A stretch of DNA of 64,000 bases, from NCBI GenBank assembly GCA_016219965.1, contig JACRJM010000003.1, forward strand, positions 504,299-568,298, given 5' to 3'. A model generated the notes under the pieces. The model was not told the DNA's origin. It worked only from the letters and a program-made list of their open reading frames with translations, and searched no databases. Shown in pieces: positions 34,366-43,900 of the stretch. How positions within the stretch are numbered: position 1 is the stretch's first letter; each line of letters starts with the position of its first letter. Made by a program: the position numbers and the translations under genes. The stretch is from Candidatus Schekmanbacteria bacterium. GTDB lineage: Bacteria; Schekmanbacteria; GWA2-38-11; J061.

Positions 34366-36060
34366 TTATTCTTTTTTATCAGGAATAGTAAAATAAAAAG
34401 TAGAACCTTTTCCCATCTCTGCTTCAACCCATATCCTGCCGCCGTGGCGGTCTACAATCTTTTTGCATATTGCAAGCCCTATCCCTGTGCCGGGGTATTT
34501 GGATGTGCTGTGGAGGCGCTGAAATATCTCAAATATCCGTTCAGTATCATCCGGTGCTATTCCTATCCCGTTATCGCTTACTGAGAATAACCACTCGTTC
34601 TCTTTCTGTTCGGATGAGATGTGAATATGCGGCGAGCTATCAGTGCAAAATTTAATGGCATTGCCAATGAGGTTCTGGAACAATTGAACAAACTGAACCT
34701 GGTCTACTGTAATTGTTGGTTGGCTATCGTGTGTTATTACAGCCCCGCTATTTTCAATGGAAATCTGAAGATTTGATATTGCATGTTTGATAATGGCTTC
34801 TGAGTCAACAGGTTTTAAGTCGGCTTCTTTTGAGCCTATCCGTGCATAAGCGAGAAGATCGCTTATAAGTGACTGCATCCTTGTTGTTCCATCGATGGCA
34901 TAAATTAAGAGATCGTTGGCCTTGTCATCGAGTTTTCCGCCATAGATGCGCTGTAAACGGCGTATGAAGCTTTCAATTACGATTACCGGTTCTTTCAGGT
35001 CATGGGCTGCCGCAAAAGCAAATCTTTCAAGTTCTGTATTTGAACGGACAAGCTCATTTGCCTTCTGCTCCAGTTCCTCTTTTGTCTTGTTGAGCTTGTC
35101 AAGTGTATCCCTTAGCTGGAGGATGACTTTTTCACGTTCATCTTCTGCTTTTTTTCTTTCAATTGTTGCGCGGTCAATCTCTCCTCCTATGGACTGGGCA
35201 AGTCTTGTTACGATTATTCCTACTATAATAATTGACAATATTGCCAGTACAGACATTATAAGTGTAGGATTTGACATCTCCCTGGTGATAAAAAGATCAA
35301 GCATATCATGAAGCAAAATAACAATGACAGTGATTGGAAGAAATGTGCGCATCAGCCGGGCCCTTACACTTGAGCCGATGAGTAATTTTATGGGCCATAA
35401 ATCAGGTCCCGCAGAGGTAATAAGTGCAATGCCAAGCAAGATAAAAGCAACAGAAGATGGAAAAGCTATGGGCTTTATTTTCCCGCCATATAAAAATGGT
35501 GTTTTGTAAAGATAACCAAGCATAGATACTGTTCCAACGGAAAAAATAAAAGTGGCAATACCGGAAGAAAGAGTTTTCCGGATAGATTTCTCAGCCGGCC
35601 ATGTAATCATCAGCAGAAGTGAAATACTGGCAAGAAGAAAATTGACAGCAGAAATATAAGACATGTGCTTTAGAGGAACGGGACCTGGCTCTTCCGGAAT
35701 ACCGAGCATAATATGTTCAATATCAGATTTCCTGCCGGTTAAATATTCCATGAGAATTATTGTTACAAAAATTAAAACCACAAATGTAAAAGCTTTAGAA
35801 AATCTCCGCACTAAAAGGCTTTGAGGTTGGAGAGTATAAACAAACAATGCTGTGTTTATGATAAGAAAACATAAAGCTGAAGCATTAGACATGAGGATAT
35901 GACCGCTGCTTATGTTATCAATGATGTTGATTTTAAGCAGTCTGGCAAATAATGAGAACACACTTAAGCATGAAGAAAATGCAATACTCCAGAATGTTAT
36001 AGCTTTTAACTTTGCTTCTGTGCGGTTTATAATTTCCATGGTTTCAGTAATTTTATACAT
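34366..36060 (-). CDS. Polytopic membrane histidine kinase
   Basis: A 564-residue protein. The N-terminal 295 residues hold about eight hydrophobic segments forming an integral membrane sensor of MASE-like type that I cannot assign to a named family. A coiled coil (about 300-340) leads to HisKA (FAAAHDLKEPVIVIESFIRR) and HATPase (NAIKFCTDSSPHIHIS, DNGIGIAPDDTERIFEIF, GTGIGLAICKKIVDRHGG). The kinase half is a close paralogue of the neighbouring 33189-34331 gene. It ends with TIPDKKE. It is transcribed away from the Hdr cluster. Confidence 0.87.
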   Translation of the reverse strand: MYKITETMEIINRTEAKLKAITFWSIAFSSCLSVFSLFARLLKINIIDNISSGHILMSNASALCFLIINTALFVYTLQPQSLLVRRFSKAFTFVVLIFVTIILMEYLTGRKSDIEHIMLGIPEEPGPVPLKHMSYISAVNFLLASISLLLMITWPAEKSIRKTLSSGIATFIFSVGTVSMLGYLYKTPFLYGGKIKPIAFPSSVAFILLGIALITSAGPDLWPIKLLIGSSVRARLMRTFLPITVIVILLHDMLDLFITREMSNPTLIMSVLAILSIIIVGIIVTRLAQSIGGEIDRATIERKKAEDEREKVILQLRDTLDKLNKTKEELEQKANELVRSNTELERFAFAAAHDLKEPVIVIESFIRRLQRIYGGKLDDKANDLLIYAIDGTTRMQSLISDLLAYARIGSKEADLKPVDSEAIIKHAISNLQISIENSGAVITHDSQPTITVDQVQFVQLFQNLIGNAIKFCTDSSPHIHISSEQKENEWLFSVSDNGIGIAPDDTERIFEIFQRLHSTSKYPGTGIGLAICKKIVDRHGGRIWVEAEMGKGSTFYFTIPDKKE

Positions 36061-36236
36061 TTTTAATCAACTTCTGGCAAACGTGGTTATATTTCAATCA
36101 TTATTTTGCGGCTCAGAACAACTGGTTAATCAAAATTCCATTAATTCATTAAGAAGTTAATGCTTGCATTTTTCCACTGATTTTATAGAAAAGCTGTAGT
36201 ATTTAATTTTTCTAATACCATAAGCGGAGAGCCTCT

Positions 36237-36776
36237 ATGGATATAAAGTTTGATGAGCTTGATCCGGGTTTTAAATATGAAGTGGCAAAAAGGCCCGGGG
36301 GTGACAAGATAAAATACTGTTATTCCTGCGGCACATGCACCGCAAGCTGTCCGGTTCGTAAAATAGACGAGAGATTCAATCCGAGACAGATAATAAGGAT
36401 GGCGCTTCTCGGGATGAAAGAGAAGGTTTACAAAAGCGAATTCATATGGCTTTGCACTGCCTGCTACAGCTGTCAGGAGAAATGTCCGCAGGATGTTAAG
36501 ATCACTGATTTAATGACGGTGTTTAAAAACCTTGCCACTGAGGCAGGTTATGTTCATCCGTCTTATCTTCAGATCGGGGATTTCATAAAATCAAGCGGAA
36601 GGGTATATGTGCTTGAAGATTTTGACAATAAAAAAAGGGAAAAGGCAGGATTGCCCGCACTTCCCCTAAAGATTGACGAGGTTGAGAAAGTTTTTGAGAT
36701 TACCGGGTTCAGCAAGTTGATACCGGCAAAACAGGAAGCCGCGCCGGAAGAGGTTAAAACAGGAGATACACAGTGA
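36237..36776 (+). CDS. HdrC-like ferredoxin subunit (Hdr supercluster, C1)
   Basis: This 179-residue protein has the two [4Fe-4S] motifs of heterodisulfide reductase subunit C: CYSCGTCTASCPV and CTACYSCQEKCPQ, with the spacing of HdrC. HdrC carries electrons between HdrA and HdrB. The C-terminal 60 residues are a Glu/Lys-rich extension. AGCGGAGAGCC precedes ATG. Its stop overlaps the HdrB start (GTGA), so the two subunits are coupled. It is the first gene of the plus-strand Hdr supercluster. Confidence 0.9.
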   Translation: MDIKFDELDPGFKYEVAKRPGGDKIKYCYSCGTCTASCPVRKIDERFNPRQIIRMALLGMKEKVYKSEFIWLCTACYSCQEKCPQDVKITDLMTVFKNLATEAGYVHPSYLQIGDFIKSSGRVYVLEDFDNKKREKAGLPALPLKIDEVEKVFEITGFSKLIPAKQEAAPEEVKTGDTQ

Positions 36777-37657
36777 AGGCAGCGCTATTTCTTGGATGTA
36801 CGATCCCTGCAAGGGTAAGGCAGTATGAAATCTCAACGCGCCGCGTTGCACGCGAGCTGGGCATTGAATTTGTAGATATACCGGAATTCTCATGCTGCGG
36901 ATTTCCGCTCAAGGCTGCAAGCTTTGATACGGCAATGCTCCTTGCAGCAAGGAATCTAAGCCTTGTCGAAGAAAAAGGGCTTACCAATATTTGTTCAATA
37001 TGCAGCGCCTGTACTGAGAACCTCACCGAATTTTCAAAGGAGCTAAACCACGACGAGGAGCTTAGAAACCGGGTCAATGAAAAGTTAAAACCGATAGGCA
37101 GGTCATATAAAGGAACAGTTACAGTAAAGCATATAGGCAGGATTTTGAAGGAAGACATTGGCGTAGAGAAGATAAAGGGAACAGTTGTTAAGAGTTTAAA
37201 CAACCTCAAGGTTACGGCGCATTTCGGGTGCCATTATGTGAGGCCTTCTGCGATATACGGGAAATTTGATGACCCTGAGCTTCCAACATCTTTAAAGGAT
37301 TTGATCAGGGCAACAGGAGCGGAGTATGTCGAGCACAGCAATGAGATGCAGTGCTGCGGCGGAGGTATTCTTGCCGTGGCAGAGAAGGTCTCCATCGCTA
37401 TGTCGAAAGACAAGCTTGACCGCATGAAAAAGGCAGGGGCAGAGGTAATATGCCTTATATGTCCATTCTGCGGTGTCATGTATGACGCCAATCAGCGCTC
37501 CATCGAAGAGCAGTACCAGACGGAGTACAAAATCCCTGTGCTCTTCTATCCTCAGCTTCTCGGTCTTGCCATGGGTATTCCTTCAAAAGAGCTTGGGCTT
37601 AACCTCAATGTTGTTAAGACCAAGGATCTTCTCGAGAGATTAGGCGCAGACGCTTAA
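36773..37657 (+). CDS. HdrB-like catalytic subunit (B1)
   Basis: A 294-residue heterodisulfide reductase subunit B with two CCG domains, which in known HdrB bind non-cubane [4Fe-4S] clusters that cleave a disulfide. The first has FLGCTIPAR, FSCCGFP and CSICSACTENL; the second has FGCHYVRPSA, MQCCGGG and CLICPFCGVMYD. The start is GTG with AGGAG seven bases upstream. In bacteria without coenzyme M the acceptor is unknown; candidates are another disulfide, a quinone-linked or an acyl-CoA partner. Confidence 0.9.
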   Translation: MKAALFLGCTIPARVRQYEISTRRVARELGIEFVDIPEFSCCGFPLKAASFDTAMLLAARNLSLVEEKGLTNICSICSACTENLTEFSKELNHDEELRNRVNEKLKPIGRSYKGTVTVKHIGRILKEDIGVEKIKGTVVKSLNNLKVTAHFGCHYVRPSAIYGKFDDPELPTSLKDLIRATGAEYVEHSNEMQCCGGGILAVAEKVSIAMSKDKLDRMKKAGAEVICLICPFCGVMYDANQRSIEEQYQTEYKIPVLFYPQLLGLAMGIPSKELGLNLNVVKTKDLLERLGADA

Positions 37658-37681
37658 AGGCAGGAAGGGGAAAATCCATTC

Positions 37682-38929
37682 GTGAAATCTTTTGTAGCCA
37701 TAATAGGCGGAGGGATTGCAGGCATTTCTGCAGCAAATGAGTTGTCGCGTGAAAAGGTCCCTTTTGCACTTATTGAAAAGGAATTCTATGCAGGAGGGAA
37801 AAGCTCGCTCCTTTGCTGCAAAGCCTCCGAGAAATGCAACCGCTGCTCTGCCTGTGTCGCAGACCACAGGATAAAGGATTTTTTTTCAGGGAGAGAATCT
37901 CCTCTTCATGTAGGTTCATATTTAACCGGCATTGAAAAGGATGAAAAAGGTTTCAATATAAATTTTAAAAAATCTGCTCGAAGCGTAATAGAAGAAAAAT
38001 GCACTTCCTGCGGGAAATGCGAAGAGGCTTGTCCGGTTGCCGGGAAAGCCATCAAATTGCCGCCTCCTGGAACATTTCCAAAGACAGCTTACATAGATAA
38101 ATCTCTCTGCCTTCGCTCCAAAGGGGAAAATTGTGAGATTTGCGCAAAGGTCTGTCCTGAGAATGCTGTTGATTACAGTCAAAACCCTGTTAATGAGAAA
38201 ATTTACGCCTCATCTGTTATTCTTGCCGTAGGATTTGAGCATTTTAATCCGCGCGATAAATCATCATTCCACTATGGCATTTTTAAAAATGTAATAAGCG
38301 GGCAGGAGCTTGAAGAGGCTTTAAGGATAAAGGGGAAAGTGGTCAGACCCTCTGACGGCAAAGTCCCTTCTTCGATTGCCTATATACAGTGTGCCGGAAG
38401 CCGGGACCCTAAGAATACAAATCCTTACTGCTCTCAGGTCTGCTGCCTTTATGCTATGCGGACTGCATTACATATAAAAGAAGAATCTCCGGACACGAAG
38501 ATAAAGATTTTCTATATGGATATCCAGAGCGACTGCAAGAAAGAAATGGAGTTTTACAATGATTGCCTCGCAAGGATAGAAATGGAAAGGTCAATGCCGG
38601 GAAACATCGAAGAGCTGGATAGCGGAGGCATACTCGTTACATACGAGTCAATAGAAAAGGGCAAAAACATCGCCGAAGAATTTGACATGGTGGTTCTTTC
38701 AACAGGAATTGCGGCGACACCGGCGAATAAAATGGTAACTCAAATGTTCGGACTTAAAACTGACAGCTCTGGCTTTATCGAGTCCGGCGATGAGAGCGAG
38801 AGAACCAAAACCAAAGACCGCAGGATATTTATTGCAGGATGCTGCCAGTCGCCAAAAAACATAAGCTCAAGCATGGCGCAGGGGGTAGCTGCTGCAAGGA
38901 ATGCAATAGAGATAGGGTATGGGGAATAA
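37682..38929 (+). CDS. Short HdrA-like FAD/iron-sulfur protein (A1)
   Basis: A 415-residue HdrA core without the N-terminal Cys domain. FAD motif FVAIIGGGIAGISAANEL is at the start. The HdrA Cys region is a variant (LLCCKASEKCNRCSACV) in place of the usual TNDCALC. A ferredoxin insert follows (CTSCGKCEEACPVAGKA and CEICAKVCPENA), then the second FAD half with QCAGSRDPKNTNPYCSQVCCLYA and a C-terminal CCQSPKNISSSMAQG. There is no C-terminal ferredoxin. The start GTG follows AGGAAGGGG. It directly follows HdrB1, so HdrC-HdrB-HdrA form one unit. Confidence 0.87.
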   Translation: MKSFVAIIGGGIAGISAANELSREKVPFALIEKEFYAGGKSSLLCCKASEKCNRCSACVADHRIKDFFSGRESPLHVGSYLTGIEKDEKGFNINFKKSARSVIEEKCTSCGKCEEACPVAGKAIKLPPPGTFPKTAYIDKSLCLRSKGENCEICAKVCPENAVDYSQNPVNEKIYASSVILAVGFEHFNPRDKSSFHYGIFKNVISGQELEEALRIKGKVVRPSDGKVPSSIAYIQCAGSRDPKNTNPYCSQVCCLYAMRTALHIKEESPDTKIKIFYMDIQSDCKKEMEFYNDCLARIEMERSMPGNIEELDSGGILVTYESIEKGKNIAEEFDMVVLSTGIAATPANKMVTQMFGLKTDSSGFIESGDESERTKTKDRRIFIAGCCQSPKNISSSMAQGVAAARNAIEIGYGE

Positions 38930-38930
38930 T

Positions 38931-38996
38931 TAAGGTCTGGCAGTCCTGCTCTGGCACTAAACAGCAGGTGCCTTCCGCAGGAACTACCAGACCTTA
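38931..38996. repeat. Hdr-cluster hairpin repeat, copy A
   Basis: TAAGGTCTGG pairs with CCAGACCTTA at the ends of a 66-bp unit. Its inner loop is nearly identical to that of copy B at 40785 (CTGGCACTAAACAGCAGGTG). It lies two bases after the HdrA1 stop. Confidence 0.8.
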
Positions 38997-39023
38997 AAAA
39001 AAATGTTAAACAGGTGCAATGCT

Positions 39024-39060
39024 TCTCTTTCCCCTTTTCATAAAGGGGGATAGAGGGGGA
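39024..39060. repeat. Pyrimidine/purine hairpin repeat, copy 2
   Basis: TTTCCCCTTTT and AAAGGGGGATAGAGGGGGA form a hairpin related to 24764-24804. Its GGGGG end may serve as ribosome site for the TTG start at 39069. Confidence 0.6.
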
Positions 39061-39068
39061 TTATTTAA

Positions 39069-40331
39069 TTGAAAAATATGAAAACTGAGAAGACAGATGT
39101 TTTGATTGTGGGAGGGGGGCTTGCGGGGATGTCATGCGCAATCAAGCTTTCACGCGCAGGGCTTAGCGTCACTATTATCGAAAAACAGGACAGGCTTGGC
39201 GGCAAGCTGAATGAGATAACCTCTTTTTATAATTCAGAGATTAAACCTCAAGAACTATTAAAGGGAAAAATATTACCCCTCCAATCTTCAGATAAGACAG
39301 AGGTTCTTTTAAATACAACCTTGTCACAGTTAAGCGGAGAGCCTGGGAATTTTATGGTTCTTTTAAATTCTTCTGATGAAAGCAAGGAAGTGAATTGCGG
39401 CGCAGTAATCATTTCAACGGGTGCAGAGCTTGGAATATCTGATAGAGAAAAAGCGAATCTTCCGGCAGATGAAAGAATAGTGAGTCTTTCAGGCTTTGAA
39501 AAAGAACGTAAAAAATATTTGGAGTCTGTTAAGAATGGTAATAAAGCCATACTCTTTTTAGGAAGCTACTCAGGCTCATATCTTCCTGTGCTTTCAGCCT
39601 CCATGTTTTACAATGCTTCAATCGCCTTAGAGGCTCTTAATGTTCCTGTTATACTTGCAATTCCCAATGCAGAGGTTGCAAGAGAAGGGGTTGAAGAACT
39701 TTATAGAGATGCCCGCGAAAAAGGAGTAGTCCTCTTTAAAACCACATCTAAGATGCCGCAGATTACAAAAGAGGCGGGCAATATTATTGCTTATATAGAT
39801 GACCCCTATCTTAAAGAGGGTGATGCTGATTCTCCAAGAGTGATTGTTGAATGCGGACTTATAGTTTTAGAGGATTCAGTCCTTCCTTCAGCAGAGATTT
39901 GTGAATTATCTCAAACGCTCAGAATAAAAACGCACAGCCACGGAAGCTTACAACCTGACAATCCGAATCTTTCAACCGTTGACACAAACAGGTGCGGTAT
40001 TTTTATTTGCGGCTCCTGCAGGCAGGTCTCTGAAATACAGGAAGTGGAAAGGGATGCAGGAAACGCAGTCGCCGAAGTACTCCGTCTTTTAAAGGGAGAA
40101 TTGAGGTATTCTGAAGAAAAGATAAAAGTTGATAAAGGGAAGTGTACGCTTTGTCTTACATGCTACAGGGTTTGTCCCCACAGCGCCATAACATGGTCGC
40201 GGGCAGCGGAGATATCGCAGTCAACATGTATGGCATGCGGGACTTGCACGAGCGAATGTCCCAACAGGGCTATAACGCTTTCCGGTTACAGCGACGAGGA
40301 TTTGTACGATGCGATTGAGAGGGTTTTATGA
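39069..40331 (+). CDS. Degenerate HdrA-like flavoprotein with C-terminal ferredoxin (A1')
   Basis: A 420-residue HdrA relative. An FAD motif (VLIVGGGLAGMSCAIKL) opens the protein and a dicluster ferredoxin closes it (CTLCLTCYRVCPHSA, CMACGTCTSECPNRA). Unlike its paralogues it has lost the Cys-rich HdrA signature after GGKL, and the middle QCVGSR/CSxVCC motifs are replaced by FLGSYSGSYLP. It may bind FAD and pass electrons only through the C-terminal clusters. Start TTG 39069, or ATG 39078. The stop overlaps the MvhD-like gene as ATGA. Confidence 0.82.
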   Translation: MKNMKTEKTDVLIVGGGLAGMSCAIKLSRAGLSVTIIEKQDRLGGKLNEITSFYNSEIKPQELLKGKILPLQSSDKTEVLLNTTLSQLSGEPGNFMVLLNSSDESKEVNCGAVIISTGAELGISDREKANLPADERIVSLSGFEKERKKYLESVKNGNKAILFLGSYSGSYLPVLSASMFYNASIALEALNVPVILAIPNAEVAREGVEELYRDAREKGVVLFKTTSKMPQITKEAGNIIAYIDDPYLKEGDADSPRVIVECGLIVLEDSVLPSAEICELSQTLRIKTHSHGSLQPDNPNLSTVDTNRCGIFICGSCRQVSEIQEVERDAGNAVAEVLRLLKGELRYSEEKIKVDKGKCTLCLTCYRVCPHSAITWSRAAEISQSTCMACGTCTSECPNRAITLSGYSDEDLYDAIERVL

Positions 40332-40753
40332 GCAGCACAGGAGCTGAAAAACAGGCAGATGTCCGCAGCATTGTGGCTTTCTGCTGCAATCACTCAGGCT
40401 TTGAGGCTTATGAGTCTGCATGCAGGGAATTGAAATTCAGCGATGATTTTTTAAAGATTGTAAAAGTTCCTTGTTCAGGCAAAGTTGATATCCAGCACAT
40501 TCTGCGTGTATTTGAAAAGGGAGCAGCGGCTGTCATGGTTTTTGCCTGTTACAGGGACAATTGCAAATACATACATGGCAATGTGCGTGCTGAAAAAAGA
40601 ATGGAAGATGTGAAACTGCTGCTTGGCGAGATTGGGATAGACGCTGAGAGGGTTGCTTTTTGCAATGTGGCATCTAATACACCTCACAGGGTAACCCAGG
40701 CTGTAATAAAAATGAGGGAAACCATCAACAGACTTGGTCCATTAACGGTGTAA
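40328..40753 (+). CDS. MvhD-like electron-transfer subunit (D1), lacking one Cys
   Basis: A 141-residue MvhD/FrhD-like [2Fe-2S] protein that in methanogens docks a hydrogenase or formate dehydrogenase to HdrA. Visible are FCCNHSGFEAYESA, VPCSGKVDIQHIL and FACYRDNCKYIHGN. In the other two MvhD modules of this window the first motif is CxxC-type (FCCYYCAF, FLCLECAY); here the second Cys is Ser. It overlaps the upstream A1' gene. Confidence 0.85.
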   Translation: MSSTGAEKQADVRSIVAFCCNHSGFEAYESACRELKFSDDFLKIVKVPCSGKVDIQHILRVFEKGAAAVMVFACYRDNCKYIHGNVRAEKRMEDVKLLLGEIGIDAERVAFCNVASNTPHRVTQAVIKMRETINRLGPLTV

Positions 40754-40784
40754 ATATTTAACATGCTGTTAATATGTGTAGGTC

Positions 40785-40847
40785 AGGCTTGGCTGTTCCT
40801 GCTCTGGCACTAAACAGCAGGTGCCTGCCGCAGGAACAGCCAAGCCT
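40785..40847. repeat. Hdr-cluster hairpin repeat, copy B
   Basis: AGGCTTGGCTGTTCCTGC (40785-40802) is a perfect 18-bp inverse of 40830-40847, with a 27-base loop shared with copy A. It could also act as an attenuator or terminator between D1 and the giant HdrA fusion. Confidence 0.85.
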
Positions 40848-40862
40848 TGCAATGACTACACT

Positions 40863-40892
40863 TTGTCTTTGCGAGCGAAGCGAAGCAATCTC
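40863..40892. repeat. Dispersed repeat of the TGCGAGCGAAGCGAAGCAATCTC type
   Basis: TTTGCGAGCGAAGCGAAG followed by CAATCTC, a sequence type I know as dispersed in many bacterial genomes. A longer relative lies at 45516-45570. Confidence 0.6.
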
Positions 40893-40914
40893 ATAATTAT
40901 ATAGATAAAAAGTT

Positions 40915-43900
40915 ATGGAAAAGAAAAATAGTGACAACAAAATCGGCTCAGTGCTCGTAGTCGGAGGAGGAGTCGGAGGTATGCAAGCTGCGATAGACCT
41001 TGCTGATTCAGGCTATAAGGTCTATCTTGCCGAGCAGACGCCTTTTATTGGCGGCAAGATGGCTCAGCTTGACAAGACCTTCCCCACCAATGACTGCGCC
41101 CTGTGCACCATTTCTCCAAGGCTTGTGGGAGTGAGCCGTCATCTTAATATTGATATTGTTGCCGGCGCAGACATTGTCCGCGTTGATGGCAAAGCGGGAA
41201 ATTTCAAGGCAATTGTCCGGCAGCAGGAGCGGCTGGTAGACCTTGCGAAATGCACTGCCTGCGGAGACTGTAAAAAAGTCTGTCCGGTAGAGATTGACAG
41301 CGAATTCGATTTAGGGCTTTCCAAAAGGACGGCTGTTTATAAAAGCTATTCGCAGGCTGTCCCCAATGCATGGGCAATAGATAAGCGCGGGCTTTCAGCA
41401 TGCAAGATAACATGCCCGGCAGGAATAAGCGTGCAGGGTTACATTGCCTTGATCGCCAAAGGGAAGTACCGCGAAGCTTATGACCTTATAATGAAGAACA
41501 ATCCCCTTCCCGGAGTTTGCGGGAGGATGTGCCACCACCCATGCGAGACAGAGTGCAGAAGGCGCGACGTTGACGATCCAATTTCAATCAGGAACCTGCG
41601 CCGCTTCCTTGCTGATAAAATATACGGCGATCCTGAGTCTCATGCGCCGGAAAAAATTGAACCCCAGAATCCGGAAAAAATCGCCATAGTCGGAGCAGGG
41701 CCCTCCGGGCTCTCATGCGCCTATTACCTTGCAAGGGCAGGCTACACGGTGGAGATATTCGAGCAGCTTCCTGTGAAAGGCGGTATGCTCGCAGTCGGCA
41801 TACCTGAGTACAGAGTTCCAGCGGACTCGCTTTCAAAGGAGATCTCAAACATCGAAGCCCTTGGTGTAAAAATCCATCTTAATACAAAGATAGGCAAAGA
41901 CATAAAACTTGCTGATATAAAAAAGCAGTTCAATGCTGTTTATGTGGCAACAGGAGCCCATCTTGCGAACCGCCTTAACATACCTGGCATAGATACGCAG
42001 GGCGTGCTCGATGGCGTGGAATTTTTAAGAAACGTGAGCCTTAAGGAAAAAGTTACACTCGGTAAAAAAGGGATTGTGATCGGAGGCGGAAATGTCGCCA
42101 TGGACGTAGCCCGTACAGCTCTCAGGATGGGACTTGAAGTAGAGGTTATGTGTCTTGAATCCGACACAGAGATGCCATGCCATCCATGGGAAAGGGATGA
42201 GGCGATTGAAGAAGGTGTTAAAGTAAACTGCTCGGTTGGTCCCAAAGAAGTAATCGTAAAGAATGGGAGAGTGGCAGGTATAAAGACAATAAAAGTCAAA
42301 TCGGTTTTTGATGAGAGCGGGGAATTTAATCCTAAATTTATTGACGGCGCTGAAGGCGCTATCGAGGGCGACACTGTCTTCGTTGCCATAGGACAAAGAC
42401 CGGATATAAGTATATTTGAAGGAGACGGACTTAATGTAAGCATAGGAGAAGGAAACAGGATAACTGTTAGCTCGTCCCTTCTTTTAACAACAGCAGAAGG
42501 AATCTATGCAGGAGGCGATGCAGTGCGTGGCCCTGCATCTGCGATCGAAGCCATTGCCGACGGCAGGCGCGCCGCTTTTGTAATAGATGCAAAGCTAAGA
42601 GGAAAGCCTGTTCCGGAAGATGTAAGGCCAGAGCCGATAGAGCCTGAGATAAAAGGGAAAAAAATAAAAAAAGAATGGCGCGAGATGCCGCAAATTGTGG
42701 AAGCAAGCGAGAGAAAGAAAGATTTCAGGGAAGTAGAAAAGGCATTCACAGAGGAGCAGGCAGTACGGGAGGCGTTAAGATGCCTTAACTGTTCAATATG
42801 CTCTGACTGCCGTCTATGCGAAGAAGCCTGCCTTCCTAAAGCCATAAGCCATGACAGACCATTTGAGACAGTACGGGAACTTGACGTGGGTTCAATAATA
42901 CTGGCACCGGGCTTTGATTATTTTGATGTTAATTTAAAAGAAGAATTCGGGCACAGGCGTTATAAGAATGTGCTTTCAAGCCTGGAGTTTGAGAGGATTT
43001 TAAGCGCAAGCGGCCCATTCATGGGAGAGATAAAAAGACTTTCCGACGGGAAGCATCCAAAGCGCATCGCATGGATACAGTGCGTTGGCTCAAGAGAAGA
43101 GGAGCGCGATTACTGCTCATCGGTCTGCTGTATGTATGCCACCAAGCAGGCAAGATTAGTAAAGGAACATCTCCCCGAGTCTGAATGCACGATATTTTAC
43201 ATAGACCTTCGCGCCTTCGGAAAGGGATTTGACGATTACTGCACACGCGCAGAAGCGCTTGGCGTAAAGTATGTAAGATGCAGACCATCGGCAGTAAAAG
43301 AAGACCCTTCCACAAATGACCTTATGGTAAAATATTTTTCTGAAAGCGGTGAAATGTTAAGCGAAGAGTTTGACATGGTAATCCTCTCAAGCGGTCTTGC
43401 CGCAGACGATTATCATAAAGAGCTTTCAGAATCGCTTGGCGTAAAACTTAACAGGTTCGGTTTCTGTGAAACTGAAAAATGGACGCCTCTTAATACTAAT
43501 GTTGACGGCATATTTGCATGCGGAGCTTTCACAGAGCCGCGCGATATCCCGGAGGCAGTGACACAGGCGAGCGGCGCCGCATCCCTTGCCATAGAGATGC
43601 TTTCCGGTGTGCGAAACACCTGTACAAAAAAGAAAGAATATCCTCCTGAAAAAGATGTAATGAAAGAGCCTGTGCGCGTCGGAGTTTTTGTCTGCCGGTG
43701 CGGAACAAACATCGGAGGCGTAATAGACGTTCCCTCTGTTGTAGATTATGTGAAAGATATGCCAGATGTTGCCTACGTTGAAGAGAACATGTATACCTGC
43801 GCCGCCGACAGCCTTGAGAAAATAAAAAGTAAGATTGCCGAGCACAACCTAAACAGAGTAGTTGTAACATCATGCACCCCGCGCACTCATGAGCCGCTTT

